A stretch of DNA of 64,000 nucleotides from positions 1 to 64,000 of the forward strand of contig JBJHCW010000011.1 of the NCBI GenBank assembly GCA_050486205.1, read 5' to 3'. The notes beneath the pieces were generated by a model. The model did not search any database, was not told the DNA's origin, and worked only from the letters and a program-made list of their open reading frames with translations. A program made the translations under genes and the position numbers. The DNA is from PWQG01 sp050486205. Lineage in GTDB: Bacteria; Pseudomonadota; Gammaproteobacteria; Pseudomonadales; Pseudohongiellaceae. Positions 32,942 to 42,138 of this stretch are shown here, piece by piece. Each line of letters begins with the position of its first letter. Position 1 is the stretch's first letter.

Positions 32942-34120
32942 ATGCTCATTCACTTTTTTTTCACATTGCGCCGGGAAAATGTACCGGTCAGTATCGGGGA
33001 GCTGTTTTCGCTGATCGAGTGCCTGCGTGAGGACTACGCTTTCGCAGATCTGGAGAAATTCTATCTGCTGGCACGCCTGTGCATGGTCAAGGATGAGAAG
33101 CATTTTGACAAGTTCGACCGGGCCTTTTCCCGTTACTTCAAGGATCTCGAGGCACTGGATGAGCTTCTGACTGCGGCAATTCCGGATGAGTGGCTGCGGC
33201 GGCAGTTTGAGGCCTCACTCACTGATGAAGAACGGGCGCAGATTCAGTCCATGGGCGGGCTGGACAAATTGCTTGAAGAGTTTCGCAAGCGCCTGGAAGA
33301 GCAGAAGAAAAGGCACCAGGGCGGCAACAAGTGGATTGGTACTGGTGGCACGTCGCCTTTTGGCGCTTATGGCTACAATCCAGAAGGTATCCGTATTGGC
33401 CAGGATGAAGGGCGTCAGGGCAAGGCAGCCAAAGTCTGGGATCAACGCAAGTACCGTGACCTGGATGACTCCATCGAGATCGGCACCCGCAACATCAAGT
33501 TGGCGCTACGCAGGCTGCGCAAGTTCGCCCGATCCGGCGCAGACGAGGAACTGGACATCGACGACACCATTTCGTCCACGGCCAGAAAAGGCGGGCTGCT
33601 GGATATCAGAATGGTGCCCGAGCGTCACAACGCCGTCAAAGTGCTGCTGTTTTTTGACGTGGGCGGATCAATGGACCCCTACGTGCGCCTGTGCGAGGAA
33701 CTTTTTTCTGCCGCACGCAGTGAGTTCAAACATATGGAGTATTTCTATTTCCATAACTTTATCTACGAGTCAGTATGGAAAAAAAGCCGTCGCAGAGTGT
33801 CCGAAACAACCCCTTTATTTGATATTCTTCACAAGTATGGCCGGGACTACAAGGTGATCTTTGTTGGTGATGCCAGCATGGCTCCTTATGAAATCACTCA
33901 TCCGGGTGGCAGTATCGAACATTACAACGAAGAGGCCGGGGCTGTCTGGATGCAGCGACTGACCCGGACGTTTGACCACATGGTGTGGATCAATCCGGTA
34001 GGCAAACAGTACTGGGAACACAGCTATTCCACCAACATAGTGCGCGAATTGATTGATGACAGAATGTTCCCCCTGACCGTCAAGGGTCTGGAGGAGGCGA
34101 TGACTTTGTTGACGCGCTGA
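32942..34120 (+). CDS. VWA-domain protein, CoxE-like, MoxR partner
   Basis: 392 residues, no signal peptide. The N-terminal helical part (about 1-190) includes a charged stretch near 100-130 and a G-G-N-K-W-I-G-T-G-G-T-S-P-F-G motif. The VWA domain (about 225-390) holds the metal site as D239-V-G-G-S-M-D rather than the canonical D-x-S-x-S, a variant usual in the CoxE branch. Paired MoxR and VWA proteins act in the cytoplasm on protein complexes such as CO dehydrogenase. No such client is in the window. The D-G-D-A-S-M-A-P-Y-E-like segment near 310 (D-A-S-M-A-P-Y-E) probably completes the metal site. Confidence 0.88.
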   Translation: MLIHFFFTLRRENVPVSIGELFSLIECLREDYAFADLEKFYLLARLCMVKDEKHFDKFDRAFSRYFKDLEALDELLTAAIPDEWLRRQFEASLTDEERAQIQSMGGLDKLLEEFRKRLEEQKKRHQGGNKWIGTGGTSPFGAYGYNPEGIRIGQDEGRQGKAAKVWDQRKYRDLDDSIEIGTRNIKLALRRLRKFARSGADEELDIDDTISSTARKGGLLDIRMVPERHNAVKVLLFFDVGGSMDPYVRLCEELFSAARSEFKHMEYFYFHNFIYESVWKKSRRRVSETTPLFDILHKYGRDYKVIFVGDASMAPYEITHPGGSIEHYNEEAGAVWMQRLTRTFDHMVWINPVGKQYWEHSYSTNIVRELIDDRMFPLTVKGLEEAMTLLTR

Positions 34121-34182
34121 TCGACGCATTGTGTCTTGACCGGAAACCCCTGTTGAGCAACTACAATAAAAGAGGTTACAGC

Positions 34183-35853
34183 ATGTATTCAGCACCACCA
34201 CTGGAGAAAACACAGGATCTTGATCCTGAGCAGTTTGCCACGCTTGGTCACATGTTCGAGCATGTCTTTGCCAAATGGGCAGACAAGCCTGCATTCACTT
34301 GTATGGGACACACGCTGACCTATCGTGACCTGGATGAGCGTAGCGCGCAACTGGCCGCCTGGCTGCGCGAAAATACCGACCTTCAGCCTGGTGACCGGAT
34401 TGCCATACAGTTGCCCAATGTGCTGCAGTTTCCAATCAGTGTGGTGGCTGCGCTGCGCGCCGGCCTGGTGATTGTGAACACAAATCCGCTGTATACGGCC
34501 CGGGAGATGAAGCATCAGTTCAAGGATTCAGGTGCCCGGGCAGTCATCGTGCTGGCGAATTTTGGTGATCGGTTGCAGAAGGTGATAGCGGAAACCGATA
34601 TCAAACACGTGATCATCACAGAAATCGGTGACGAGTTGCCGGGATTCAAGCGCGTTCTGGTCAATGCCGTCATTCGTTATGTCAAGAAAATGGTGCCCCG
34701 TTTTTCGCTGCCAACGTCGAATAAATGGCGTGAGATCATGCGGGCCGAGTGCAAGGTTGACGGGCGGGAACTGGTCGATGCTGGCACCGATGTTGCCATA
34801 GTGTTGTATACAGGAGGCACTACGGGCCTGGCAAAAGGTGCCATGTTGACGCATTCAAACCTGTTATGGAACATGATGCAGCTGCGCTCAGCCAGCCGTG
34901 ATCTGATCAATGATGGCGAGGACACCATTCTGGCGCCCTTGCCGCTCTATCATACCTATGCCTTCATGCTCCATGTGCTCTCCCAGAGTTATGCCGGCAA
35001 CAACAATGTGCTGATCCCCAACCCCAGGGACATCCCCGGACTGATCAAGACCATGAAAGAGTACAGGATCAACGGCATGGTTGGCATCAACACGCTGTAC
35101 CTTGCACTTTGTCGAAGTGACGCCATCAACGAGGTCGATTTCAGTGGGCTCAAGTTCTGCGGGGCCGGTGGTATGGCCATGAGTGTAAGTGTGTCACGCG
35201 AATGGCACAGCATCACCAATTGTGAAGTGACCGAAGGATACGGGCTGACTGAATGCTCACCCGTAGTGACCGTCAACCCACATGATCGCAACAAGATTGG
35301 CACCGTTGGACAGCCCGTACCTGAAACCAGCGTCAAGCTGGTTGATGACAACGGCCAGGAAGTCAGCGGGGATGAGCGCGGGGAATTATGGGTCAAGGGC
35401 CCCCAGGTGATGAAGGGGTACTGGCAGAACGAACAGGCCACCCGCGATTCAATTACAGAAGATGGCTGGTTCAAGACCGGTGACTACGCACAGATCGACA
35501 GCGAAGGTTACGTGAAGATTGTTGATCGCAAGAAAGACCTGATCATAGTGTCAGGATTTAACGTCTTCCCGAGTGAAGTGGAGGAGGTGGTCAATTCACA
35601 TCCGGGTGTTTCCGAAAGTGCCGCAATCGGTATCCCTGATGAAAAAAGTGGAGAGATCATCAAGCTGTTTGTGGTCAAGCGTGACGACGTACTGACTGTG
35701 GACGATGTTGTGGCGCATTGCCGCGAGAATCTCACCAACTACAAAGTGCCCAGGGAGATAGTGTTCGCCGAAGACCTGCCCAAATCCAATGTGGGCAAGA
35801 TACTCCGGCGTGAGCTGCGTGAGCAGGAGATGAAAGAGCGGGGACAGCAATAG
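34183..35853 (+). CDS. fadD: Long-chain fatty acid-CoA ligase
   Basis: 556 residues from the ATG at 34183 (A-G-A-G-G eight bases upstream); E. coli FadD is 561. It activates fatty acids to acyl-CoA via an acyl-AMP at the inner-membrane surface. The AMP-binding motif is Y-T-G-G-T-T-G-L-A-K-G at 209-219. Also present are G-Y-G-L-T-E-C-S-P, the hinge D-R-K-K-D-L-I-I-V-S-G-F-N-V-F-P, and the catalytic C-terminal lysine in S-N-V-G-K-I-L-R-R. No other beta-oxidation genes are nearby. hrpA follows 16 bases later. Confidence 0.93.
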   Translation: MYSAPPLEKTQDLDPEQFATLGHMFEHVFAKWADKPAFTCMGHTLTYRDLDERSAQLAAWLRENTDLQPGDRIAIQLPNVLQFPISVVAALRAGLVIVNTNPLYTAREMKHQFKDSGARAVIVLANFGDRLQKVIAETDIKHVIITEIGDELPGFKRVLVNAVIRYVKKMVPRFSLPTSNKWREIMRAECKVDGRELVDAGTDVAIVLYTGGTTGLAKGAMLTHSNLLWNMMQLRSASRDLINDGEDTILAPLPLYHTYAFMLHVLSQSYAGNNNVLIPNPRDIPGLIKTMKEYRINGMVGINTLYLALCRSDAINEVDFSGLKFCGAGGMAMSVSVSREWHSITNCEVTEGYGLTECSPVVTVNPHDRNKIGTVGQPVPETSVKLVDDNGQEVSGDERGELWVKGPQVMKGYWQNEQATRDSITEDGWFKTGDYAQIDSEGYVKIVDRKKDLIIVSGFNVFPSEVEEVVNSHPGVSESAAIGIPDEKSGEIIKLFVVKRDDVLTVDDVVAHCRENLTNYKVPREIVFAEDLPKSNVGKILRRELREQEMKERGQQ

Positions 35854-35869
35854 ATATCGTGAGCCAGCC

Positions 35870-38800
35870 GTGACGGAGAGTGCCTGTGTTATCAGCATGC
35901 CGATTGAATACCCTGAGTCCTTGCCGGTATCGGCCCGTCGCGAGGAGATTGCGCGCGCGCTGAAGGATCACCAGGTTGTGGTGGTTGCTGGCGAGACTGG
36001 CTCCGGAAAGACAACCCAGATACCCAAGATATGCCTGGACTGCGGTTACGGGCGCAAGGGGCTGATTGGTCATACACAGCCCCGGCGACTGGCCGCCCGT
36101 TCGGTTGCTGCCCGTATTGCTGAAGAGCTGAAGGAGCCGCTGGGTCGAGGTGTTGGTTATCAGGTTCGTTTCAACGATCACACCGGTCCTGATACCTGCA
36201 TAAAACTGATGACCGATGGCATTTTGCTGAACGAAATTCAACGGGACCGTGAACTTCGCAAGTATGAAGTACTGATCATTGATGAGGCCCACGAGCGCAG
36301 TCTGAACATCGACTTTTTGCTGGGGTATCTGAGGCAGTTGCTTGCACGACGAAGTGACCTCAAGGTCATCATCACATCAGCCACCATTGATGTTGAAAAA
36401 TTTTCTGCACATTTCAGCAATGCACCCATCATTTCCGTCTCCGGACGCAGTTTTCCGGTAGACGTAGTCTATCAGGATCCGGAAGAGTCAGAGGCGATCA
36501 CACACAGTGATGACCGGTTGACCGAATCGGTGTTGTCGGCGCTGGCGCGCATTGTGACGATGGATCGGGAGCGAGGCTCCACCGGGGATGTGCTTGTCTT
36601 TCTCAGTGGTGAGCGGGAGATTCGTGATGTGGCCCAGGCGCTGCGCAAACGCCCGTTGGCCGATACTGAAGTGTTGCCACTTTACGCGCGCCTGTCGCAG
36701 ACCGAGCAGAAAAGAATCTTTCAGCCCCATCGTGGTCGCAGAGTGGTGCTTTCCACCAACGTGGCCGAAACTTCACTCACCGTGCCCGGCATAGTTTATG
36801 TGGTTGACAGCGGTCTGGCGCGTATCAGTCGTTACAGTGTGGCCAGCAAGGTACAACGACTGCCCATCGAACCTGTGTCCAGAGCAAGTGCCAATCAGCG
36901 GGCAGGGCGATGTGGTCGAGTAGCGCCAGGTGTCTGTATCAGGCTCTACAGCCTCGACGATTATCTGTCCCGTCCCGAATTCACTGATCCAGAGATTCAG
37001 CGCACCAATCTTAGCGCAGTCATCCTGCAGATGCTTCTGCTACGACTGGGTGATATAGAGAATTTTCCGTTTGTTGAGCCGCCGGCGCAGCGCGCGATCA
37101 ATGACGGTTTCAGACTGTTGTCCGAGCTGGGTGCGATAGATGACCAACGAAGGATCACTGCTCTTGGTCGCAAAATGGCACGTCTGCCGACTGACCCAAG
37201 GCTCGCCCGTATGTTGCTGGCAGCACAGCAATGGCATTGTGTGTATGAAATGCTGATCATTGTTTCTGCATTGAGCATTCAGGATCCTCGTGAACATCCG
37301 GTTGAACGGCGAGAGGCTGCGCGCCAGAAACACGAACAATTTGTCCATCCGGATTCGGATTTCCTTTCCCTGGTCACTCTCTGGCGGCAGTTCGAGGCCC
37401 GGCGCCAGGTCCTGACGCAGGGGGAGCTGCGCAGATTCTGTCGGGATAATTTTCTGAACTTCATGCGTATGCGTGAATGGCGCGAAACCCATCGGCAACT
37501 GATGCTGGCCTGCCAACAGGTGGGCATTGATGTTCGCGGGATGACCAGGATGGATGATCTTGACTACGATGTGGGTGGCCAGCATGAGGCAGTTCATCGG
37601 GCAATTCTTGCCGGCTCGCTCAATCAGATTGGCCAACTGACTGACGATCGTCAGTATCTGGGCAGTCGCAGTCGCCGGTTTTCACTGTTCCCGACTTCGG
37701 TATTGTCACGACGCAAGTTGCGCTGGGTGGTGACGGCCGAACTTGTGGAAACGAGTCGATTGTTTGCCATGCTGGCTGGTCGGGTGGAACCGGAATGGAT
37801 TGAGGATGCCGCTGGTACGCTGGTGCGCCGCGAGTATCTTTCACCGCACTGGTCGAGCAAACGCGGTGAAGTCATGGCGTGGGAAAAGGTCAGCCTGTTT
37901 GGGGTGGTCCTGATCGAAAAGCGCCGCGTATCCTATGGTGCCATCGACCCGGTGATCAGTCGTGAACTGTTTCTGCGTGAAGCGCTTGTCGGGCAGTCGC
38001 TGGCTACGCGTCACGGATTTCTGGCACACAACCGGGCGCTGCGTGAGAGCATCCGCCGCGATGAGGAAAAACAACGCCGGCCCGACATGTTGGTGGCTGA
38101 CGAAGAAATCTACGCCTTTTATGCAGACAGGGTTCCTGATCACGTCAACAACCTGCGCAGTTTTGAAAAATGGTGCCGCAGTGTTGATGCGGATAGATCG
38201 CGCGTGTTGCACATGGAGCGTGATGACCTGCTTCGCAAGGAGTCCGACGAAGATGTGCAGCAGTCTTTTCCCGATCATGCCAGCATTGCGCAGAACCGGT
38301 TGAAGATTGAGTACCGCTTTTCCCCGGGGAGTGATGAGGATGGTGTCAGCATTGATGTGCCCGCTGCAATCCTGGGCAGTATGAGCGAAGTTGATCTGGA
38401 CTGGGCCGTACCGGGTCAACTGGAGGAGAAGGCTGTAGCCCTGCTGAAAGCACTGCCAAAATCCTTGAGAAAACAGTTCATGCCAATACCTGACTTTGTA
38501 CGAAAGGCGCTACAGGGCGTTGAGCCCGGCAAAATTTCGCTGCGGCGTGTGTTGCTTGAGAAGGCGGCGAGAATCAAGGGGGTGACCATAGACCCGGCGG
38601 CCTGGGATAACGTGGAGTTGCCTTCACACCTGCGCACCCGGATCCGGGTGCTGGACGGGCAGGGTAAGGAGCTGGCGCTTGGCCGCGACCTGAAAAGCCT
38701 GCAGGCGCGTGTGGCGGCAACGTTCCAGGAAACTGAAACTGCGTTGCAGGCTGTCAGCCATCCGCTGGAATGCAGGTCCCTTCGGGACTGGCCTGCTTCA

Positions 38801-39625
38801 GCATTGCCGGAGCAGGTAGCGCTTGAGCAGGGGATTACCTTGTTGCGTTATCCCGCACTGGTCGATGAAGGTTCGTCGGTGGCAGTACAACTGTTTGATG
38901 ATGTTGATGTGGCAATGCGCCATCATCGCCTGGGTGTTGCCCGCCTGCTGATGCTACGCACGCCGCAGCAGCGCCAGTTGCTGGACAGGCGCATCCGTGA
39001 TCTGAAGCGCTCCCTGGGCCTGAAGTTGCCGGGTCAGATCGAGGCCTTTGGCAGCAATGTGTTGGCAGGAATTTATTGTCAGCACTTTCAACCGCTGGCA
39101 GAACCTGTGCGAGACGCTGAGAGTTTTGCCAAACTGCTGGATCGGGGCAGGATGGATTTGCTGGATGAAGGAGAACGGCTGATCAGGCTTGTGGAGCAGG
39201 TCATTTCATTGCACTTCAGTGCGCGTCAGCGCCTGTCCCGGACGAAGGACACCTTGTCCCGAACCATTGCGGACGATGTTGACCAGCAGTTGCATACCCT
39301 GATGCCAGCCGATTTCCCACTGTCAATTGCTGATGGCTGGTTGCGTGAATACCCCCGCTATTTCAGGGCGCTGGAACTGCGGTTGGAAAAGTTGCCGCGT
39401 GGCGAAGCCGCTGATGAGGCAAACTGCCAGGTGCTGGCCCGCCTGCAGTCCCGATTTGACGCCATGTGTACCGGTGAGTCAGCCCCGTCCGGCCTGGAAG
39501 ATTTTCCCGTGTTGCTGCAGGAGCTTCGTGTCTCCCTGTTTGCACAATCGTTGGGTACCCGAATGCCGGTATCCGGGCGGCGGCTCGAACGCCGCCTGGA
39601 TGAAGCCAGTCGCACACTGCTGTAA
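35870..39625 (+). CDS. hrpA: ATP-dependent RNA helicase HrpA
   Basis: 1251 residues with a GTG start at 35870 (E. coli 1300); an ATG at 35897 is a possible alternative. It is a DEAH-box helicase, implicated in E. coli in mRNA processing and rescue of stalled ribosomes. Motif I is G-E-T-G-S-G-K-T-T at 41-49. Motif II is I-I-D-E-A-H-E-R-S, motif III is I-T-S-A-T-I-D, and motif VI is Q-R-A-G-R-C-G-R-V. The HA2 and OB-fold regions follow, then the long DUF3418 C-terminal domain (about 690 to the end). It is the largest protein in the window. Confidence 0.95.
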   Translation: MTESACVISMPIEYPESLPVSARREEIARALKDHQVVVVAGETGSGKTTQIPKICLDCGYGRKGLIGHTQPRRLAARSVAARIAEELKEPLGRGVGYQVRFNDHTGPDTCIKLMTDGILLNEIQRDRELRKYEVLIIDEAHERSLNIDFLLGYLRQLLARRSDLKVIITSATIDVEKFSAHFSNAPIISVSGRSFPVDVVYQDPEESEAITHSDDRLTESVLSALARIVTMDRERGSTGDVLVFLSGEREIRDVAQALRKRPLADTEVLPLYARLSQTEQKRIFQPHRGRRVVLSTNVAETSLTVPGIVYVVDSGLARISRYSVASKVQRLPIEPVSRASANQRAGRCGRVAPGVCIRLYSLDDYLSRPEFTDPEIQRTNLSAVILQMLLLRLGDIENFPFVEPPAQRAINDGFRLLSELGAIDDQRRITALGRKMARLPTDPRLARMLLAAQQWHCVYEMLIIVSALSIQDPREHPVERREAARQKHEQFVHPDSDFLSLVTLWRQFEARRQVLTQGELRRFCRDNFLNFMRMREWRETHRQLMLACQQVGIDVRGMTRMDDLDYDVGGQHEAVHRAILAGSLNQIGQLTDDRQYLGSRSRRFSLFPTSVLSRRKLRWVVTAELVETSRLFAMLAGRVEPEWIEDAAGTLVRREYLSPHWSSKRGEVMAWEKVSLFGVVLIEKRRVSYGAIDPVISRELFLREALVGQSLATRHGFLAHNRALRESIRRDEEKQRRPDMLVADEEIYAFYADRVPDHVNNLRSFEKWCRSVDADRSRVLHMERDDLLRKESDEDVQQSFPDHASIAQNRLKIEYRFSPGSDEDGVSIDVPAAILGSMSEVDLDWAVPGQLEEKAVALLKALPKSLRKQFMPIPDFVRKALQGVEPGKISLRRVLLEKAARIKGVTIDPAAWDNVELPSHLRTRIRVLDGQGKELALGRDLKSLQARVAATFQETETALQAVSHPLECRSLRDWPASALPEQVALEQGITLLRYPALVDEGSSVAVQLFDDVDVAMRHHRLGVARLLMLRTPQQRQLLDRRIRDLKRSLGLKLPGQIEAFGSNVLAGIYCQHFQPLAEPVRDAESFAKLLDRGRMDLLDEGERLIRLVEQVISLHFSARQRLSRTKDTLSRTIADDVDQQLHTLMPADFPLSIADGWLREYPRYFRALELRLEKLPRGEAADEANCQVLARLQSRFDAMCTGESAPSGLEDFPVLLQELRVSLFAQSLGTRMPVSGRRLERRLDEASRTLL

Positions 39626-39761
39626 TCGGGTCGGCGTGAGAGCATTTGTCGTAAGTGAGTCGGGGATGTGAAAGGCGTGGGATTTCTGAAATAATGATCC
39701 CGATCTTGCCTGTCCGGAAAATCAGGTAGTCTTTTGTGCAGCAGGACATGAGGATATTTCA

Positions 39762-40463
39762 GTGAAACGGTGCTCCACATCATTGTTTGCATTTGCCCTG
39801 GCACTCATGCTGGGCGTGGCTCCCCTGGGAGCGACAGCCTCTGACAGCGATCCCTGGGAGGGCATGAATCAGCGCATCTTCACTTTCAACAAATTCATGG
39901 ATGACAGATTCATCCGTCCGGTTGCGGAAACCTATCGCGAACACATACCGCGGCCGGTTCAGCGTGGTGTGCGTAATTTTTTCGGTAACCTGAACGATGT
40001 CACCGTGCTGCTGAATAATGTATTGCAGCTGAAATTGGGTAATGCCGCCAGTGATACTGGTCGATTGCTCATCAATACCACTGTCGGGCTGGGTGGATTC
40101 ATGGATCCAGCCACCGCCGCCGGGCTTGAACGCAACAATGAAGATTTTGGCCAGACGCTGGGGTACTGGGGCGTGCGGCCGGGCCCGTACCTGGTGTTGC
40201 CGTTTTATGGGCCAAGCACAGTACGTGACGCTTTCGGGCTGGCGGTTGATGTGTACAGCAGCCCTATCAACTACGTCGACGATGTTTCCACGCGCAACAG
40301 CCTGCATGCGTCGAACCTGCTTGATGCCCGCGTCGAAGCCCTGCAGTTGGACACCATGATGTTTGGCGACGAATATATCTTCATGCGTGAAGCCTATCTT
40401 CAGCAAAGAGCCTATCTGGTCAGCGACGGGGAAGTGGAGGATGACTGGGATGAGTGGGATTGA
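39762..40463 (+). CDS. mlaA: MlaA (VacJ) outer-membrane lipid-asymmetry protein
   Basis: 233 residues, GTG start at 39762 with A-G-G-A eight bases upstream. It removes mislocalised phospholipids from the outer leaflet of the outer membrane and passes them to MlaC. Family motifs are visible: D-P-W-E-G-M-N-Q-R-I-F-T-F-N (about 30-43), the R-P-V-Q-R-G-V-R-N-F-F-G-N-L segment, and G-P-Y-L-V-L-P-F-Y-G-P-S. The N-terminus is a normal signal peptide ending near A-T-A-S. There is no lipobox cysteine, so unlike E. coli MlaA it is probably not lipidated. The mlaBCDEF genes are not in the window. The tail is very acidic. Confidence 0.93.
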   Translation: MKRCSTSLFAFALALMLGVAPLGATASDSDPWEGMNQRIFTFNKFMDDRFIRPVAETYREHIPRPVQRGVRNFFGNLNDVTVLLNNVLQLKLGNAASDTGRLLINTTVGLGGFMDPATAAGLERNNEDFGQTLGYWGVRPGPYLVLPFYGPSTVRDAFGLAVDVYSSPINYVDDVSTRNSLHASNLLDARVEALQLDTMMFGDEYIFMREAYLQQRAYLVSDGEVEDDWDEWD

Positions 40464-40488
40464 CACGTCGGATGCCGGCGGGTCGCTG

Positions 40489-40950
40489 TCATTCAGGTCG
40501 GTCCCGCGCAGTGAGCTTGGCCCGGATGAAATCACTGTGTGAGACATAGATCAGGTCCGCGGTCTTGCGGATCATCTGTTCTTCGTATTTGTCCAGAACA
40601 GTATCGGCATAAGCAATACGCCACATATTCTCAATCAGGCGGACCTTGTCGGCATAACTGTAACTGTCATTGACCAGGCTGGTGAATTCATACAGTGACG
40701 TTGCGTCGCGCAGTTCAGCCTCTGCCAGTTCGCTGATCTTCAGCAGTGCGGCCTGATCCAGGTCGAAGGTGCTGCGCAGCACTTCCCGGTAAGCCGCTTC
40801 CTCCTCCCGGCTGATTTTCTTGTCGGTCTTCATCAGTTCCATCAGCAGCGCCGCGCTGGCCAGTTGTACCCGGCATACACGATCGGTGTCACTCTGCTCT
40901 TCAGATACGGCCAGTCGATCTTCAAAAAATTGTGTGATGGCTTTCAGCAT
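40489..40950 (-). CDS. TerB-family protein
   Basis: 153 residues from the ATG at 40950 (A-G-G-G-A eight bases upstream); the frame extends upstream over the end of dusA but that part is a shadow. It is all-helical and shows the TerB-like pattern of acidic loops: M-K-T-D-K-K-I-S-R-E-E near 41-51 and Y-A-D-T-V-L-D-K-Y-E-E near 116-126. TerB-fold proteins bind metal or phosphate groups at the membrane. No tellurite-resistance genes are nearby, so a role in resistance should not be assumed. It is convergent with mlaA and lies downstream of dusA. Confidence 0.75.
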   Translation of the reverse strand: MLKAITQFFEDRLAVSEEQSDTDRVCRVQLASAALLMELMKTDKKISREEEAAYREVLRSTFDLDQAALLKISELAEAELRDATSLYEFTSLVNDSYSYADKVRLIENMWRIAYADTVLDKYEEQMIRKTADLIYVSHSDFIRAKLTARDRPE

Positions 40951-40990
40951 TGGGATCCCTGTTACTGCGTGGAGGTCAAGACAGTCCCGA

Positions 40991-42010
40991 TCATCGTACC
41001 ATGGCCACTGCGTCTTCCAGCACGCTGATGCCGGCATCGGGACGATGTGCATTCTCGCTGAGATGACGTCGGAATTGGCGTCCACCGGGTACGTTGCGGA
41101 ACAGGCCAAGAATGTGACGGGTCATGTGTTGAAGCGGTGTACCTTCATCCAGTTCCCTGGCCACGTAGGGCAGGTAGGCGTCGAGAATCCTTTCCCGCGC
41201 CAGTGGTTGTTGCAGTTGTGTTACTGCTTCTGGTTTCTTGTGCAGGTCCTGGAAAAGTACCTGGTCAACCCCGGACAGCACGTAGGGGTTCTGGTAGGCC
41301 TCGCGGCCCATCATGATCCCATCCAGCGGCACTGCATCATCGCACTGGGCTGAGCCGTTGATCAGGTCGCGTGCAGCCTCCAGCGAGGTGATACCGCCAT
41401 TGATGACCATGGTGAGTTCAGGGTACCGGGCTTTCATGCGCATCACCCTGGCATAGTTCAGTGGCGGTACCTCGCGATTCTCTTTCGGACTCAGTCCCTT
41501 GAGAATGGCAATGCGTGCATGAAGGATGAAGTGTCGACAGCCGTGCTCAGCAACCGTTTCAATGAAGCGAATCAGGAATTCATCTGAATCATTCTCATCA
41601 ATGCCGATACGTGATTTGACCGTGACGGTTTTGTTGCTGGCTGACTGCATTGCAGCCACACAGCGACCGACCAGCGCCGGTTCGTTCATCAGACACGCAC
41701 CAAAGCGTCCGGACTGTACCCGGTCACTGGGGCAGCCAACATTCAGATTGATTTCGTCATACCCGGCTGCATCGGCTATTGCTGCGCAGCGCGCCAGCGC
41801 GTCGGGATCACTGCCGCCAAGCTGGATCGCAACCGGGTGCTCGGCAGGGTCAAATCGCAGAAATCGCGAGGTATTCCCGTAGAGCAGTGCACCCGTGGTG
41901 ACCATTTCCGTATACAGCCGTGCCCGCCGCGACAGCAGACGAAGGAAATAACGCTCATGGCGATCTGTCCAGTCCAGCATGGGGGCAACACAGAAGCGAA
42001 ATTCGGACAT
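40991..42010 (-). CDS. dusA: tRNA-dihydrouridine(20/20a) synthase DusA
   Basis: 339 residues (E. coli 330). It is an FMN- and NADPH-dependent enzyme that reduces U20 and U20a in the D loop of tRNA. The N-terminal TIM-barrel signature is V-A-P-M-L-D-W-T-D-R-H. The catalytic cysteine lies in N-V-G-C-P-S-D-R-V-Q-S-G with G-R-F-G-A-C-L-M after it. K-S-R-I-G-I-D, H-A-R-I-A-I-L-K-G-L-S-P-K-E and the G-G-I-T-S-L-E flavin loop are also present. The D-W-T-D-R-H start and overall length separate DusA from DusB and DusC. The gene is divergent from gltX. Confidence 0.94.
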   Translation of the reverse strand: MSEFRFCVAPMLDWTDRHERYFLRLLSRRARLYTEMVTTGALLYGNTSRFLRFDPAEHPVAIQLGGSDPDALARCAAIADAAGYDEINLNVGCPSDRVQSGRFGACLMNEPALVGRCVAAMQSASNKTVTVKSRIGIDENDSDEFLIRFIETVAEHGCRHFILHARIAILKGLSPKENREVPPLNYARVMRMKARYPELTMVINGGITSLEAARDLINGSAQCDDAVPLDGIMMGREAYQNPYVLSGVDQVLFQDLHKKPEAVTQLQQPLARERILDAYLPYVARELDEGTPLQHMTRHILGLFRNVPGGRQFRRHLSENAHRPDAGISVLEDAVAMVR

Positions 42011-42138
42011 GTCTGGCCAACACCATTTGATGTAAATCCAAGGGGCGCTGATTATACCGGTTCGTCACCCGCTGTTACAGACACAGTGCGGATGACGTAT
42101 AATGCCGGCCCGTTGATCACAGGTATTCGAGAGGCATC

